This document shows, piece after piece, positions 54,809-63,832 of a stretch of DNA of 64,000 bases. The stretch lies in contig NZ_JAQTNN010000007.1 in assembly GCF_028713855.1 (NCBI RefSeq), forward strand, positions 81,197-145,196, given 5' to 3'. Each line of letters opens with the position of its first letter. Position 1 is the stretch's first letter. The notes under the pieces are model-generated. The model did not search any database. It worked only from the letters and a program-made list of their open reading frames with translations, and was not told the origin of the DNA. The position numbers were made by a program, and so were the translations under genes. Source of the stretch: Sulfuricurvum sp. (GTDB lineage: Bacteria > Campylobacterota > Campylobacteria > Campylobacterales > Sulfurimonadaceae).

Positions 54809-56410
54809 ATGTCGAATAATGATAATAATATTTATCAAGCAATTTTTGAAAATGCACCAATTGGAATGGCACGAATAAGCCTAAATGGTAAAGTTATTGA
54901 AGTAAATAACGCTTTTGCCGCTATCCTCAATTATTCAAAAAATGAACTGGTTTCCAAAGCACTGTCTGATATTATCGATCCAGTGGATTACATTGACTAC
55001 ATGGCTGCACAAAAACGTATCCTTTCTAAATCTGATACGAGCAATGCGCTCATCCATCATAAATTTAGAAAAGACGGTACCCCCGTAATGATTTCATGCA
55101 ATCTGTCTCTTATCAAAGATGAAGAGGGGCTGCCTCTTTACTTTATTCATGTTATCAAAGATTTTTCACAGCAGGAATATGAAAGCAACAAACTGAAAAC
55201 GGTTTACGAAGAGAAAAGATTTATCAATTATATGCTTGATCATACGAACAATTTGATTTTTGTTGCTGATAAAGATAGTAAATTTGTATATACCAATGAA
55301 ACTGTGATTGAACAATATGGATATTCAAAAGACGAGTTAATGAATATGTCGATTGGAGATATTGATATAAATTATAATCCATTCAATAGAGAAGAATTTT
55401 GGGAAATATTTTCGAAAGAAAAAGTACTTCAGATAAATAGTATCCATGCTGATAAAAACGGAACGCTACACCCTGTTTTTATACATGCCCATTATATTGA
55501 ATACAAAGGTGAAGTATATAATTTTGGGGTTGTTGAAGATCAAAGCCGTTTGCAGGCTCTTTTTGACTTACAAGACGGGTTTATTCTTCTGACAGATGGC
55601 GAAGCGCTTCAAATGACCAATCGCCATTTATTAGAGTTTTTCAATTATTCTGACTTTACAGCATTCAAACATGAGCATAAATGTATCTGTGACTTTTTTA
55701 TTAAAGAAGAAGGGTTTGTTTGTAATCATCCTGCATGGATAGAAGAAGTAAGAGATACAATTCATAATGATGCCAAAGTAAAGATGCTGCGTCCTAATAG
55801 CAATGAGTACCATATCTTTCTTGTACGTGCAGTCAAGTATGATGAATCTCGCTTTGTAGTTACTTTTATTGATATTTCGGAACTTGAAAACTACAAAGAA
55901 AAACTCAAACTTCTTGCAACAACCGATGAGTTGACAGGTCTTTATAATCGCCGTACTTTTAATAAAATATTGCCGCAGGAAATTAATAGAGCAAAACGCG
56001 ATGGTAAATTGATCGTTATGATGATAATTGATGTCGATTTTTTTAAACAATATAATGATACCTATGGCCACATAGCAGGAGATCAGGCACTTACCAAGAT
56101 TGGACATACCATCAAAAATTATTTACACAGAGCCAGTGATTTTGGTTTCCGATTAGGTGGAGAAGAATTTGGTGTTATCTGTACCGTTTCATCTTCAGAG
56201 GAAGCAGTGAGAATAGCTGATAATCTGCGTAAAACAATCGAAGATCTCGGTTTGGTGCATGAGAAAAATACGGCATCAATGTTTATTTCCGTCTCAATCG
56301 GAGTTGCTGTTCATAAAAACACTTCGACTCCAGAAGAACTTTACTTTACTGCAGATACTGAATTGTACAAAGCCAAAGATAGCGGAAGAAATCGTATTTC
56401 GATTGTATAG
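54809..56410 (+). CDS. PAS-GGDEF diguanylate cyclase, soluble
   Basis: A 533-aa cytoplasmic protein: three PAS-like sensor domains (about residues 5-125, 140-235 and 250-360) followed by a GGDEF domain (about 365-533) with FRLGGEEFGVI. RASD five residues before GGEEF matches an I-site, so it is likely an active c-di-GMP synthase with product inhibition. No membrane segment. Last core gene before the AT-rich defence block. Confidence 0.9.
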   Translation: MSNNDNNIYQAIFENAPIGMARISLNGKVIEVNNAFAAILNYSKNELVSKALSDIIDPVDYIDYMAAQKRILSKSDTSNALIHHKFRKDGTPVMISCNLSLIKDEEGLPLYFIHVIKDFSQQEYESNKLKTVYEEKRFINYMLDHTNNLIFVADKDSKFVYTNETVIEQYGYSKDELMNMSIGDIDINYNPFNREEFWEIFSKEKVLQINSIHADKNGTLHPVFIHAHYIEYKGEVYNFGVVEDQSRLQALFDLQDGFILLTDGEALQMTNRHLLEFFNYSDFTAFKHEHKCICDFFIKEEGFVCNHPAWIEEVRDTIHNDAKVKMLRPNSNEYHIFLVRAVKYDESRFVVTFIDISELENYKEKLKLLATTDELTGLYNRRTFNKILPQEINRAKRDGKLIVMMIIDVDFFKQYNDTYGHIAGDQALTKIGHTIKNYLHRASDFGFRLGGEEFGVICTVSSSEEAVRIADNLRKTIEDLGLVHEKNTASMFISVSIGVAVHKNTSTPEELYFTADTELYKAKDSGRNRISIV

Positions 56411-56762
56411 GCATCAAGAATAAATCGCTTTTATTTTTTGCTGAAGTGTTGAGAGTTGGAGTAGGTACAACGTAAGCCGAGTGCTTTTTTAGCCAGTGTT
56501 TACGGGCTTTCAAGGGGTATTGTGACAGAAATGCTATGCACATAGGCACAATACAGTAATGTATTATCTACAATTGATAACACAAAACGTTTAAATATTT
56601 TTCTCAATCTATTCTTTCTATAACAATCAATAACCTCATTTTTACTTATATTATGAACGAAATATTTGTAACTATATTAAATAATAAACTAATCTAAATA
56701 TATCAGGTGGCACTTTTTTTCGATACAATTGGTTATATTGAATGAATATAAGGGAATTTATT
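56411..56762 (+). other. Intergenic region upstream of the defence operon, possible element end
   Basis: About 350 nt without a convincing gene. The part 56440-56520 has a higher GC content than the rest and an open minus-strand frame without homologous features, so it could be a gene remnant or an attachment region. An inverted repeat TATTGTG/CACAATA lies at 56518-56524 and 56547-56553. The last 150 nt are very AT-rich with a -10-like TACAAT at 56724-56729 and an AAGGGA ribosome-binding site 7 nt before the ATG at 56763. Confidence 0.45.
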
Positions 56763-59246
56763 ATGAGTGTTGTAATCGATCTTAGCCAAACAGATACTAA
56801 AGCATTTGATGCAGACAATATGATTCAGTTAAGTGCAAAAGAAAATTTTTCAAAATTGATCAAAATATTTTTGGATGATATAAAAAAGTATGATTCTAAT
56901 GAAAATAAAAAAGATCAATGCAATATTGATAGGGTTCACAATACAATTCTCATTAATGGCAAACGTGGGATGGGGAAAACTTCTTTTATTTTAAGTGTCC
57001 AACAAGACAAAAATATACTTGCAAATATATGTCCACTTTGTATTATTGATCCGACACTCATCGAAACTAAAGAACATATTCTTTTAAATATCATTACACT
57101 TATTAAAAATAAAGTTGATGACCTTGTCCGATGTAATGAATGTAATTATGGGAAAGACACGCAATATAAAAATTGGAAAGAAAGTCTTAAAAAACTTGCT
57201 GGTGGACTCAGTATGCTTGACGGCGTAGGCTCTGACCATTTAAAAGACAATACATTATGGGACTCGCCGGAATTAATATTAGAAAGAGGGCTTTCGAATG
57301 CAAAACAAGGAGCTGACTTAGAAAAAAATTTCCATAAATTTATAGATAAAAGTTTGATACTATTAAATAAAGATGCTTTTTTTCTAATTTTAGATGATAT
57401 TGACACGTCACTTAATAATGGTATGGATGTACTTGAAATTTTGCGAAAATATTTAACTACACGAAAATTAATCATTGCAATGTTAGGAGACATAGATCTT
57501 TATTCTACACTGGTAAGACAACTTCAATGGGAAAAAATGGATCCAAATGGTACACTTGAAAAATATGAAGGAAAAGAAAAATATATTGGACAAATCGAGC
57601 ATCTTGAGGAACAATATCTTACTAAAGTACTTAAACCTGAAAATCGTATTGATCTCAAAAATTTATGGACATTAAAAGAAAATATTTTTATAAATAAAGA
57701 AATGAAAACATTTACCTCTTTTGTGCAAGAGATGATCGAAAAAGTGTATTTGACTTCAAAGAGCGATTATTTAAAGTACTATGAACATATTATTTTAACA
57801 CAACCAACAAGATCAGTTATGCAAATTCTTCAAGCATGGAATTATAAAGAAGAACTAGATGAAGATTTTGTTTTTAGAATTAAACACACCTTTTATTCAA
57901 CTATAAAAAAGAAACTAGAATCATATAGTTTAGTTGATATACCGTTAAATCAACAGTTTTTAAATCTTTTATCAATATATATCTTGACAGAAAATATTAG
58001 TCGTGATAATCATTTGAACTTAGTTCCAGAATTTGCACATGTTGATGACAATATTGTTATGCTCTATCTTAATGCGATGGCAAATCACATTTTAACACCT
58101 AAAGATTACCTGTCATATTTTGTGAAAGTAGGCTATGTTTTAGAACGATTTAATGCTACTGTAAACAGTAGGGACAAATCTATGCTCTTGAAATTTATTG
58201 ATGGTCTTGCATTAGATAGCAGTATTTCTACACATGAGCTTTCTAAAAAACTATTAAAATCTTTTACAATCGATACTAATACGCATTCAAGAAACCCTAT
58301 ATTCTTTGGTAACTTATCTATTTCGCAAGATAATTTAAAATCGATCAATCAAAAAACAAATTTATCACTTTTAATGAGTCAAGTTTACAATCAAGATATG
58401 CGAAGATACAATTTTCTATCCATATTTAATTTATTTGGTTTACTTGCAGATATATCATATAGTGAAAATATTGAAGATATTCTTGATAATCTCATACATA
58501 GTTATAATGAAAATGAAGATAAGTATTGGAGTAGCTTTGATATCTCAAAAGATTTGAAGGTAGCATTAGTCACATGGACAAAAAAATCCGAGAAAATAAT
58601 TCAAAAGTTATCGATTGCAGATTTATCTAATATATGGATTAAATTTGTTTATAGTATGAATGATATTGAAGATAAATCTGAAAACAGAAAAAAAAGTTAT
58701 TCAGAACTGTTGGATTTATATTTCACGGCATTTTTAAATAGAGTATTCATTCATTGCGAACAGAAAAAAGGAATAAAAGATCTTGATCTTAAAAATCCTT
58801 CAATAGATAGTAATCACTTTTATAATAAATTAATTGGTTATAAAAGCGATGAAAGTAACTATACTTTTTTTGATTATCTTTATGAATGTCCATTATTTGT
58901 AAAAGGAAATACATATTTTTCTGGTTTAGAAGAAATAAAACTTTCTGGTGAGATAATTAACACTAAGTCGAGTCATGACACAGTAACATCTTTACTTAAA
59001 CAACAATTTGAGGATCAAACTTTACAGATAAAAATTGAAGCCGTCAAAGAAGCTTTAAGTCGAATTGAAAAGAATGCCGCACCGGAAACCAAGGAAGCTG
59101 CTTTAAGTAAAAACATTAACAGTCCTAAGTTGATTACATCTATTATTAATCAACTTCGTGGCGTTCAGTCATATCGTATAGGATCAAAAACAGGGCCTAG
59201 TCACGTCAAAAAATCCCTAATAGAAATTTGGAAAGATGAAAACTAA
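56763..59246 (+). CDS. rdrA: RADAR ATPase RdrA-like
   Basis: An 827-aa protein (start at 56763 supported by the AAGGGA site; the frame opens at 56742). P-loop ATPase core: Walker A GKRGMGKT at residues 66-73, Walker B FFLILDDID at 206-214 and a sensor-1-like LIIAMLGDID at 236-245; the remaining ~550 residues are helical and unassigned. A CNEC pair lies at 124-127. Size and pairing with a large, divergent adenosine deaminase match RdrA of RADAR (phage restriction by an adenosine deaminase acting on RNA), where RdrA forms a ring that docks on RdrB. The identification rests on the neighbour as well as on the motifs. It overlaps rdrB by 11 nt. Confidence 0.82.
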   Translation: MSVVIDLSQTDTKAFDADNMIQLSAKENFSKLIKIFLDDIKKYDSNENKKDQCNIDRVHNTILINGKRGMGKTSFILSVQQDKNILANICPLCIIDPTLIETKEHILLNIITLIKNKVDDLVRCNECNYGKDTQYKNWKESLKKLAGGLSMLDGVGSDHLKDNTLWDSPELILERGLSNAKQGADLEKNFHKFIDKSLILLNKDAFFLILDDIDTSLNNGMDVLEILRKYLTTRKLIIAMLGDIDLYSTLVRQLQWEKMDPNGTLEKYEGKEKYIGQIEHLEEQYLTKVLKPENRIDLKNLWTLKENIFINKEMKTFTSFVQEMIEKVYLTSKSDYLKYYEHIILTQPTRSVMQILQAWNYKEELDEDFVFRIKHTFYSTIKKKLESYSLVDIPLNQQFLNLLSIYILTENISRDNHLNLVPEFAHVDDNIVMLYLNAMANHILTPKDYLSYFVKVGYVLERFNATVNSRDKSMLLKFIDGLALDSSISTHELSKKLLKSFTIDTNTHSRNPIFFGNLSISQDNLKSINQKTNLSLLMSQVYNQDMRRYNFLSIFNLFGLLADISYSENIEDILDNLIHSYNENEDKYWSSFDISKDLKVALVTWTKKSEKIIQKLSIADLSNIWIKFVYSMNDIEDKSENRKKSYSELLDLYFTAFLNRVFIHCEQKKGIKDLDLKNPSIDSNHFYNKLIGYKSDESNYTFFDYLYECPLFVKGNTYFSGLEEIKLSGEIINTKSSHDTVTSLLKQQFEDQTLQIKIEAVKEALSRIEKNAAPETKEAALSKNINSPKLITSIINQLRGVQSYRIGSKTGPSHVKKSLIEIWKDEN

Positions 59247-61596
59247 TCTTTCCATAGTATTTCTTGATTCCCAAAGAATCCTAGAAAAATATTTATATGA
59301 GGGTTCCCTAAACGACAAAGAGTTACAAAACAATCTCTTTGTCGAAGCTCATAGTAGAGACCCGTATAAACCTGACTATGTTTTTAAAAATGCAATGGAA
59401 GATTTTACGAAAAAAAAATCTGAAGATATTGATGCATACTATCTAAATGACTCAAAAATTAGTAAATCAACTAATGATTTGTTATTTGACACACTTGAAG
59501 AACTCGCTAAGATGCTTGTTTTTCAAGGCGAAAAAATCTATGTCAATAATCACCAGTTTGAAAAATGGCAAAATACAATTTTGAGTATTTCACCGCTCAT
59601 TATTATCTCCTATGCAATTTTCAAACAATCGAAAGAATCTTTTCATATCAAGCCCGAAAACTTAATTAAAAGTATTTTTTCAAAAACTGCATTACCCTCT
59701 ATCTATGAACCGCAACTTGACTCTATTATTAACAATGGGCTTAATGAAATGCATATGCACCTTACCGGTACGACAGAAGTGGACATCGTTTGGCATGATG
59801 CTCTGCAACAACCACAAAAATTTTATTCGTATATTAAAAAATCACTTAAAGACTCAACAGTAACCGAACAGTATCTACAAATCGGTCATTTCAAGCAAGA
59901 TGATTTTTACAGACTTTTGAAAATCGCTTCTCAAATTCGTGATCAAATGTTATCTATGATAGATAGTAACTGTGATGAAGAAAAAGCTAACTCTTACTTT
60001 ACCAAAGAGACGTTTGATATTGGAAAAACACTCTGTTACGCTTCGACAAATCATCCTATAAGTTTAATCGAAAATGTTTGTCTCGATTCTAAAATGCAGT
60101 ATGAATCACTTTTTATAATCCGAAGTCTGGAATATTTAGCAAGTTCAAAAAGTATATATTTCGGTCATCTTTTTCATTACTATATCCTTATTTATTCCTA
60201 TTTCCAAAAACTTTTAGTTCAGCAGAAAACGCAGGTTGGTTTCGATCAATTTCAAAAAATAACACTTAATGAATTACGGGAGACGACTGAAAAAGTACAT
60301 TACAACAATAGATATTATCAACTCCAAGGGATGTATGATAATTCATTATCCATTTTAGAGGGAAGATTTGCCCCAAAAGATAATTTGAAAGATATTCTTA
60401 CTCTTTTAAAGGATATTCATGCCGGATATGACAAAAAACTACAAAAAAAATTCAAACTCAAATTAGTCCCTCATTTTACGAAACATTTAGAGAAACGAAA
60501 CCCTGAAAAAATCATCACATTCCGAGATTTAGAACTGAGACTTAAAAATAAGAAAGCTCTCGATTTTTTACTAGAGAGTCTGAAATATCATAACGAAAAA
60601 GGTGAATTTATTTATAAAGAGTTGATTGTCGGTTTTGATTCGGCAGCAAACGAATTGCACGCATCACCAGAGGCCTTTTCCCCTATCTTTAGAAAACTAG
60701 CTTTTTTAGGGTATAAAAATTTTACCTACCATGCTGGAGAAGATTTTGTTCATATTCTTTCTGGCTTACGAATGGTGTACGAAGCAGTTGATTTTTTAGA
60801 GATGCAATCAGGAAATCGTATAGGACATGCGACAGCATTGGGGATAGAACCTAAATTATGGAATCAACGCTTGTATGATAGTAAATTGACGATAAAAACA
60901 GGAGAGTGGCTCGACAATCTAGTATTTGCTTATAATTTTTGTTCTGAAACTCAAACAATGTATAAATATCTCGCCAAATTGGAAGAATCGATTAGACGTT
61001 ATTTTAATGAGATATACGGCAGTGGCAAGTATTATTCGATGTATCAAATCATTCAAGCATGGAAAAGTAGAAAATATGATCCATTCATTGTATTTGAGTG
61101 GAGAGAACCGAGTTTATTTGATGATTTTGAGTCAAAAGAACTAAAACAATACAATAAAATCGATGAAGATGTCCGTTCGCTTTATGAAGCTTACCATGAA
61201 GGGTGTAATATCGCAAAATACAACAAAATGATTCAGATCATTCCCTTGGAAATATTTGGTGTCGATGAACTAAGATTATTTCAGAATATGATGATTGAGT
61301 TTTTGAACAAAAAAAATATTGCGATAGAAACGCTTCCGACGAGTAACGTACGTATCAGCTACTATAAAGAATACAGTGAACATCACTTGATTAGATGGCT
61401 TGGACTTAAAAGTGTAGACGATCCAAAACCGAATGTCGTTGTAGGTAGTGATGATACGGGAATATTTATGACAAATTTGAGAAACGAGTACGCTCATGCA
61501 TATCAAATGATTAACAAGAAATTGAGTACCGAGGAAACATTACAAAAAATTGAACTTTTAAATAAAAACAGTAAAGCTTTTACCTTTTCAAATTAG
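59236..61596 (+). CDS. rdrB: RADAR adenosine deaminase RdrB-like
   Basis: A 786-aa protein. All motifs of the adenosine deaminase TIM barrel are present but widely spaced: metal HxH in EMHMHLTG (H173, H175), VGFDSAANE (465-473), catalytic HAGE (H499-E502), RIGHA (H531), ETLPTSN (698-704) and GSDD (737-740) with the catalytic/metal aspartates. Ordinary adenosine deaminases are about 340 aa; the long insertions and the preceding ATPase gene are characteristic of RdrB, which forms a large shell and deaminates adenosine in RNA or (d)ATP during phage infection. The start overlaps the rdrA end. Confidence 0.87.
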   Translation: MKTNLSIVFLDSQRILEKYLYEGSLNDKELQNNLFVEAHSRDPYKPDYVFKNAMEDFTKKKSEDIDAYYLNDSKISKSTNDLLFDTLEELAKMLVFQGEKIYVNNHQFEKWQNTILSISPLIIISYAIFKQSKESFHIKPENLIKSIFSKTALPSIYEPQLDSIINNGLNEMHMHLTGTTEVDIVWHDALQQPQKFYSYIKKSLKDSTVTEQYLQIGHFKQDDFYRLLKIASQIRDQMLSMIDSNCDEEKANSYFTKETFDIGKTLCYASTNHPISLIENVCLDSKMQYESLFIIRSLEYLASSKSIYFGHLFHYYILIYSYFQKLLVQQKTQVGFDQFQKITLNELRETTEKVHYNNRYYQLQGMYDNSLSILEGRFAPKDNLKDILTLLKDIHAGYDKKLQKKFKLKLVPHFTKHLEKRNPEKIITFRDLELRLKNKKALDFLLESLKYHNEKGEFIYKELIVGFDSAANELHASPEAFSPIFRKLAFLGYKNFTYHAGEDFVHILSGLRMVYEAVDFLEMQSGNRIGHATALGIEPKLWNQRLYDSKLTIKTGEWLDNLVFAYNFCSETQTMYKYLAKLEESIRRYFNEIYGSGKYYSMYQIIQAWKSRKYDPFIVFEWREPSLFDDFESKELKQYNKIDEDVRSLYEAYHEGCNIAKYNKMIQIIPLEIFGVDELRLFQNMMIEFLNKKNIAIETLPTSNVRISYYKEYSEHHLIRWLGLKSVDDPKPNVVVGSDDTGIFMTNLRNEYAHAYQMINKKLSTEETLQKIELLNKNSKAFTFSN

Positions 61597-61626
61597 ATAC
61601 AAATTACGCAAAGTGACTATTACATT

Positions 61627-62400
61627 ATGAATAATAAAAAATCCCCCCTTAAAGACAAACCTCTCCGTAATGCAGGGCAATCACTTGATGAAGAAATAAC
61701 TCGTATTATCGATGAAGATGCGACACCCTATATCAGTGCTAGTTTAACTCTAATTTTATTTGCTGTATTTGAATGGTACCGATTGTATACCCATGTTTCC
61801 CCATCACCTTGGATATTTACAATCATGGCTTTATTGTTCACAGAATATTCTGCATACAAAATAATCAATATCCGATCACGATTAAAAAACCTAAGACTCG
61901 GGCGTGACGGTGAAAAAGCCGTAGGACAGTATTTAGAAAGCTTCCGATCAGCGAACGGTATAAAAGTATTCCATGATATAAAAGGTGAAAATTTCAATAT
62001 CGATCATGTGGTCGTATCTACTAAAGGCATTTATATCATCGAGACAAAAACTCATTCAAAACCGATTAAGGGCAAAGCCGAAATCCTTTTCGATGGTAAA
62101 AAACTTTTATTTAACGGTGCTGACTACGGAGATCGTATTATGATTCAAGTCAAAGCTGAAAATAAATGGCTCTCTGAGTTAATCGAAGAGTTAACAGCTC
62201 GAAAGTTTCCGATTCAACCTGTAATTGCTTTCCCCGGTTGGTTCGTTAAAATGACCAACACTAATGATAGTGGTATCTGGGCTTTAAACCCTAGAGGTTT
62301 ACCATCATTTCTAAACAATCAACAAGAAGTCATGTCACTCGAAGATGTTCAGTTAGTTTCAAACCATTTAAGCCGTTATATACGATCATTAGAGGCTTAA
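61627..62400 (+). CDS. Membrane-anchored NERD-domain putative nuclease, RADAR-associated
   Basis: A 257-aa protein with two adjacent hydrophobic helices (about residues 37-55 and 61-80) followed by a NERD domain: GRDGEKAVGQYLESFR, then NIDHVVVSTKGIYIIETKTH, in which D126, E139 and K141 form a PD-(D/E)xK-like site. The rest of the domain (KGKAEILFDGKKLLFNGADY) agrees with NERD proteins. It lies 30 nt after rdrB and overlaps the next gene by 1 nt, so it belongs to the operon. Known RADAR accessory genes encode small membrane proteins (RdrC, RdrD); I do not know of a NERD protein described in that role. Confidence 0.8.
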   Translation: MNNKKSPLKDKPLRNAGQSLDEEITRIIDEDATPYISASLTLILFAVFEWYRLYTHVSPSPWIFTIMALLFTEYSAYKIINIRSRLKNLRLGRDGEKAVGQYLESFRSANGIKVFHDIKGENFNIDHVVVSTKGIYIIETKTHSKPIKGKAEILFDGKKLLFNGADYGDRIMIQVKAENKWLSELIEELTARKFPIQPVIAFPGWFVKMTNTNDSGIWALNPRGLPSFLNNQQEVMSLEDVQLVSNHLSRYIRSLEA

Positions 62401-63440
62401 TGCAACAAGAGCTTATCAAAAATTTAATATCGTATAGCCAGTGCTATCTTCAAGTTGATGATATACGTAAAAATGGATTTATTGATATTCTCAAAAAACA
62501 TCAACATATTGAAAATACACTCACTTTTTTAGAAAAAGTTCATACCAATTTACATGAACTTCATAATTATTACGATGAGATTATAACCATCTTGCTTGAT
62601 GGCTTTTACTCCATTATCGATCTTGAAGAAAAACAAAACGCTACGAGTGAGCATTGGGATCGAATAAAGCGATTCGAAAAACAGCGAAAGAATATTGTTC
62701 CCTACATCAATGGTTTGATCAGTTCTCAAGAAATATATCAAAGTATTGATGATTCACTGATGAAAAAGCGAATAGTTATTGCTCTAAAAGTATTTGAATC
62801 GTTTTTAAAAGATGATGACTTAATGCTCGAAAATCTTGCGCTTGCCAGTTATTATTCAAAAAAAATTAGATTCAATCAGAAGTATGATCGAGAAAATCAA
62901 ATATTCATACCAATCCCTTATAATCCTGAAGATGTCATAAACGACTCTCTTTTGAAAAAAGATATAGAGCTTTATATGCCTGAACTAGTCCCCTTTGTTG
63001 TGAACATTGGCGATCTTATTTATCTGGCTTCTTTGTCAAATTTCTTTGAGGGTTATCGCCTAACACCACAGATGATTCTTAGATCAGTTGCCATCAAGCT
63101 TTATAATAATCTGTATATGGTTCCAATGTACTGTTATGACGAAGATGGAGAGGAATATATTAATCATGATGCAATTAATAAGTCTGCATTAAAGCGCAGT
63201 ATTGAATCACTATTACTACCGTTTAGTCAATCCGAAAAGTTTACTGTTGATATCAAAAAGTTTCAACATTATTATGTAAAAACATATTTTCGAGGCTCAT
63301 CTGTATTGGCTTTAGAAGGTAAAAATAATAAAAATAAATTTCGTAATTTCTTCAATCCAGATGAATATTATAAAGCTAGTTATCCTAATAGCATTTTGAG
63401 AAATCCAAAGATTCGATCACATCAATCCATGTTTATATAA
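62400..63440 (+). CDS. Unknown protein, fourth gene of the RADAR operon
   Basis: A 346-aa soluble, helical, AT-rich-coded protein starting at the stop of the NERD gene (TAATG). No recognised motif or membrane segment. Not obviously related by eye to the 373-aa protein in the same relative position of the first element (22480-23601). Coupling to the NERD gene suggests that they act together, for example as a nuclease and its regulator. Confidence 0.7.
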   Translation: MQQELIKNLISYSQCYLQVDDIRKNGFIDILKKHQHIENTLTFLEKVHTNLHELHNYYDEIITILLDGFYSIIDLEEKQNATSEHWDRIKRFEKQRKNIVPYINGLISSQEIYQSIDDSLMKKRIVIALKVFESFLKDDDLMLENLALASYYSKKIRFNQKYDRENQIFIPIPYNPEDVINDSLLKKDIELYMPELVPFVVNIGDLIYLASLSNFFEGYRLTPQMILRSVAIKLYNNLYMVPMYCYDEDGEEYINHDAINKSALKRSIESLLLPFSQSEKFTVDIKKFQHYYVKTYFRGSSVLALEGKNNKNKFRNFFNPDEYYKASYPNSILRNPKIRSHQSMFI

Positions 63441-63530
63441 ATAAATTTTCCTGATTTTCAGGGAAAAAAAACCTATCCTTCTTACCGCCCTATCCCCTAT
63501 AATTTTCCTCGTTATATAACTCGAAAACGG

Positions 63531-63542
63531 CAAAGCGCTTTG
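63531..63542. promoter_or_regulatory. Perfect 12-bp palindrome upstream of ssb copy 2, candidate operator
   Basis: CAAAGCGCTTTG ends 32 nt before the ATG at 63575. A -10-like TATATA lies 12 nt upstream (63513-63518). Position and spacing mirror the palindrome before the first ssb copy although the sequence differs. Confidence 0.5.
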
Positions 63543-63574
63543 TCAAATCCAAAATTTATAAAAAGGATTTGATT

Positions 63575-63832
63575 ATGATCAAATTATCTGGAACCCTTCT
63601 AAATGTCTATACTTCGAATGATTTCACCAATAAAGAAACGGGTGAAATAGTACGAGGTAAAAATAAAATACAGTTGCTCTTAGAGATACCTCTTAAAAAC
63701 GGTGACTCACGCAAAGAGCTGATTGATCTCTCTATCCCCTCTTCCAAAGTAGCCCTCTACAAAGGCAAAGAAAACGAAATCGTTGAAGTAGACGTTGCCA
63801 CCGTAGGCAAAGCCATCTTTTACGGTGTCTAA
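63575..63832 (+). CDS. Small ssDNA-binding-like protein (filamentous-phage type), copy 2
   Basis: An 85-aa protein from the ATG at 63575 (AAAAGGA ribosome-binding site 7 nt upstream). It aligns without gaps over its whole length with the protein at 22085-22342: 47 identical positions by hand count, including LLNxY, KxTGxI, the central PLKNG block and LIDLSIP. Same size, same strandiness and the same palindrome-plus-promoter arrangement. It marks a second element of the same family. Confidence 0.72.
   Translation: MIKLSGTLLNVYTSNDFTNKETGEIVRGKNKIQLLLEIPLKNGDSRKELIDLSIPSSKVALYKGKENEIVEVDVATVGKAIFYGV

Noticed and set aside
55631..56107. Minus-strand open frame opposite the PAS-GGDEF gene
   Set aside because: Antisense to a well-supported gene, no signal sequence, ribosome-binding site or motif.
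56346..56549. Minus-strand 67-aa open frame
   Set aside because: Overlaps the end of the GGDEF gene, lacks a ribosome-binding site and recognisable features; retained only as a possible remnant within the intergenic entry.
59236..61596. Ordinary adenosine deaminase of purine salvage
   Set aside because: More than twice the normal length, long insertions between motifs, and coupled to a large ATPase gene; RdrB is a better fit.
63457..63480. TTTCCTGA/TCAGGGAAA hairpin after the 346-aa gene as a terminator
   Set aside because: Stem contains only about five firm base pairs and is followed by an A-run, not a U-run, on the coding strand.
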